DNA of 8,629 bases, from the NCBI GenBank assembly GCA_003660605.1, contig QMUN01000022.1:1-8629 (forward strand), read 5' to 3'. The notes beneath the pieces are model-generated. The model ran no database searches, was not told where the DNA came from, and saw only the letters and a list, made by a program, of their open reading frames with translations. Shown here piece by piece: positions 7,329 through 8,629 of the stretch. Every line of letters begins with the position of its first letter. The stretch's first letter is position 1. Both the position numbers and the translations under genes were made by a program. The stretch comes from Thermococci archaeon (GTDB lineage: Archaea; Methanobacteriota_B; Thermococci; Methanofastidiosales; B48-G16).

Positions 7329-8528
7329 ATGGATAGAAACACAATTCGAGACTGGCTTGGCTTAAAACATAATGTTATCATACTGTTTACTGTCATCCTT
7401 GTTTTGGGAATGGGCGAAGAACTCTGGATCCAATTTGTTCCCAAATATCTGGAGGCACTGGGAGCGAGCGTATTGATCATAGCAATTTACGGATCTTTAA
7501 AAGAGCTGCTTGATGCTGTATATCAATATCCCGGAGGGTGGTTAGCTGATCGTATGGGAAGACGCAGAGCATTGATACTTTTTGCTCTTCTCTCAATCTT
7601 TGGATATGTCATATATCTCTTTACTCCAAACTGGCACTGGATACTTATAGGAATATTTTTTGTGATGGCGTGGAGCAGTCTCACAAGCCCCGCGATATTC
7701 GCTATTATAGGCGACAATCTTCCACAAAATCGAAGAGCGATAAGCTTTGGGATGCAATCTATCTTAAAGAGAATCCCAATAGTAATAGCACCTCTTCTTG
7801 GAGGCTGGATTATGGGAAGAATAGGTCTGATCTCGGGTATACATTTAGGATTGATAGTTACACTATTCCTAGCATTTTTATCTATTTTCGTAGTTAAACA
7901 TTATTATATCGAAAAAACAAAACTGAGATATAAAAAGGAAAGTCTTGGAGATATATGGGGAAATATGTCTCCAGCATTGAAAAGACTCCTATTAACTGAT
8001 TGTTTAGCACGCTGGGCTGCTGGCATTCCGAAGGTTTTTATAATTCTTTATATAATCAATACATTGGGGGGCAGTGAGTTCCAGTTCGGACAGCTGATAT
8101 CGGTAAGGATGCTGACATCCATTATAGTTTACATCCCTATAGCAAAACTGGCAGACAGGACAAATCGTAAACCTTTTGTACTACTCACCTTCACTTTTTT
8201 TGCTCTTTTTCCACTGAGTTTGAGTGTTGTACCTTCTTTAATCTGGCTTTTCCCTGCGTTTATCATCGCAGGACTGCGAGAGATAGGAGAACCTGCGCGT
8301 AAAGCCATGATCGTTGATCTATCTTCCCCTACGTGCAGGGGAAGGGCTGTGGGAATGTATTATCTTATCAGAGGACTGGTCGTATTTCCAGCTTCTTTAA
8401 TAGGCGGGCTACTGTGGACGATAGAACCTCAAATAACGTTTTATGTCGCTTTTATTATCGGGATGATAGGTGTAATAGTTTTTGCATTGTGGGGTCCTGA
8501 TCTTGTACCAAAGAGTGATGTGATATAG
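7329..8528 (+). CDS. Major facilitator superfamily (MFS) transporter
   Basis: Secondary-active membrane transporter, 399 aa, with about 12 hydrophobic segments in two halves separated by a charged central loop (about 191-216). The MFS motif A is clear after TM2 as GGWLADRMGRRR (69-80), with a degenerate repeat in the second half, AKLADRTNRK (272-281), as expected from the two-fold pseudo-repeat. The polar segment REIGEPARKA (317-326), next to GLREIG, is typical of a drug/metabolite-efflux-like branch. Substrate and direction cannot be told from sequence. The ATG at 7329 follows AAAGGGAT at SD distance and an own TATA box at 7288-7295. It is divergent from the pyr operon and the C/D sRNA. The downstream gene has its own promoter, so this is probably a single-gene transcript. 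No clear terminator is seen after the TAG. Confidence 0.9.
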   Translation: MDRNTIRDWLGLKHNVIILFTVILVLGMGEELWIQFVPKYLEALGASVLIIAIYGSLKELLDAVYQYPGGWLADRMGRRRALILFALLSIFGYVIYLFTPNWHWILIGIFFVMAWSSLTSPAIFAIIGDNLPQNRRAISFGMQSILKRIPIVIAPLLGGWIMGRIGLISGIHLGLIVTLFLAFLSIFVVKHYYIEKTKLRYKKESLGDIWGNMSPALKRLLLTDCLARWAAGIPKVFIILYIINTLGGSEFQFGQLISVRMLTSIIVYIPIAKLADRTNRKPFVLLTFTFFALFPLSLSVVPSLIWLFPAFIIAGLREIGEPARKAMIVDLSSPTCRGRAVGMYYLIRGLVVFPASLIGGLLWTIEPQITFYVAFIIGMIGVIVFALWGPDLVPKSDVI

Positions 8529-8564
8529 AGGAAACTCGACAGCACAAGAGCCCAAACCGTAAAC

Positions 8565-8574
8565 TTTATATATA
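8565..8574 (+). promoter_or_regulatory. TATA box of the gene starting at the right edge
   Basis: TTTATATATA, centred near 8569-8570, predicting a start near 8596 and a leader of about 25 nt before the ATG at 8621. Confidence 0.7.
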
Positions 8575-8594
8575 AACAGTATGAAGAACTATTA

Positions 8595-8610
8595 CCTTTA
8601 ACGTTAAAGG
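8595..8610. promoter_or_regulatory. Perfect 16-bp palindrome at the predicted transcription start
   Basis: CCTTTAACGTTAAAGG is fully self-complementary. It starts at about the predicted +1 and its right half runs into the SD (AAAGGAGG, 8606-8613). It could be a repressor operator. As RNA it could form a 5-bp hairpin (CCTTT/AAAGG) that occludes part of the SD. Confidence 0.5.
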
Positions 8611-8620
8611 AGGAATGAAA

Positions 8621-8629
8621 ATGAGAGTA
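8621..8629 (+). CDS. Start of a further gene, cut by the window edge
   Basis: ATG-AGA-GTA (Met-Arg-Val) with AAAGGAGG ending 7 nt upstream and a TATA box about 51 nt upstream. An in-frame ATG at 8615 is too close to the SD to be preferred. Only three codons are visible, so no product can be inferred. Confidence 0.6.

Overview
The window looks archaeal, probably from an AT-rich euryarchaeote. The evidence is: TATA boxes (TTTTTATA or TTTATATA) about 25-27 nt ahead of transcript or gene starts; apparently leaderless genes beside genes with strong Shine-Dalgarno (SD) sites; a tRNA-Thr with U73 and no encoded CCA; a split pyrB/pyrI aspartate transcarbamoylase; and a box C/D guide RNA gene. I cannot name the species.

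Left part, plus strand (1-2895): a nucleotidyltransferase-like protein whose frame is open to the window edge, an FMN nitroreductase-family protein, and an M20C dipeptidase (PepD type). The last two are 2 nt apart and probably form an operon. They converge on a minus-strand tRNA-Thr(GGU) gene at 2902-2973.

Middle part, minus strand (3006-7124). Two ECF-transporter substrate-binding (S) components lie next to each other. One is a DUF1393-type protein and the other is RibU-like. Each appears to have its own TATA box placed for a leaderless transcript, and the first has a perfect inverted repeat between TATA box and start codon. Upstream of them is a tight four-gene operon transcribed as zinc-ribbon protein, pyrB, pyrI, secreted CARDB protein. 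The last three genes are joined by ATGA start/stop overlaps. pyrB and pyrI make the catalytic and regulatory chains of aspartate carbamoyltransferase for UMP synthesis. The reason for an exported CARDB protein in the same unit is unclear.

The 204-bp divergent intergenic region (7125-7328) holds the operon promoter, an MFS-gene promoter and, between them, a box C/D sRNA gene on the minus strand with its own TATA box. The sRNA has perfect C, D', C' and D boxes and two exact 12-nt guides. Its D guide is complementary to the near-universal 16S rRNA decoding-centre segment CCGCCCGUC, and the N+5 rule places the methylation on C1402 (E. coli numbering).

Right part, plus strand: an MFS transporter (7329-8528), then the promoter, a perfect 16-bp palindrome, the SD and the first codons of a further gene at the window edge. 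The longest gene-free stretch is the 204-bp region, so no gap over 300 bp needs explaining.
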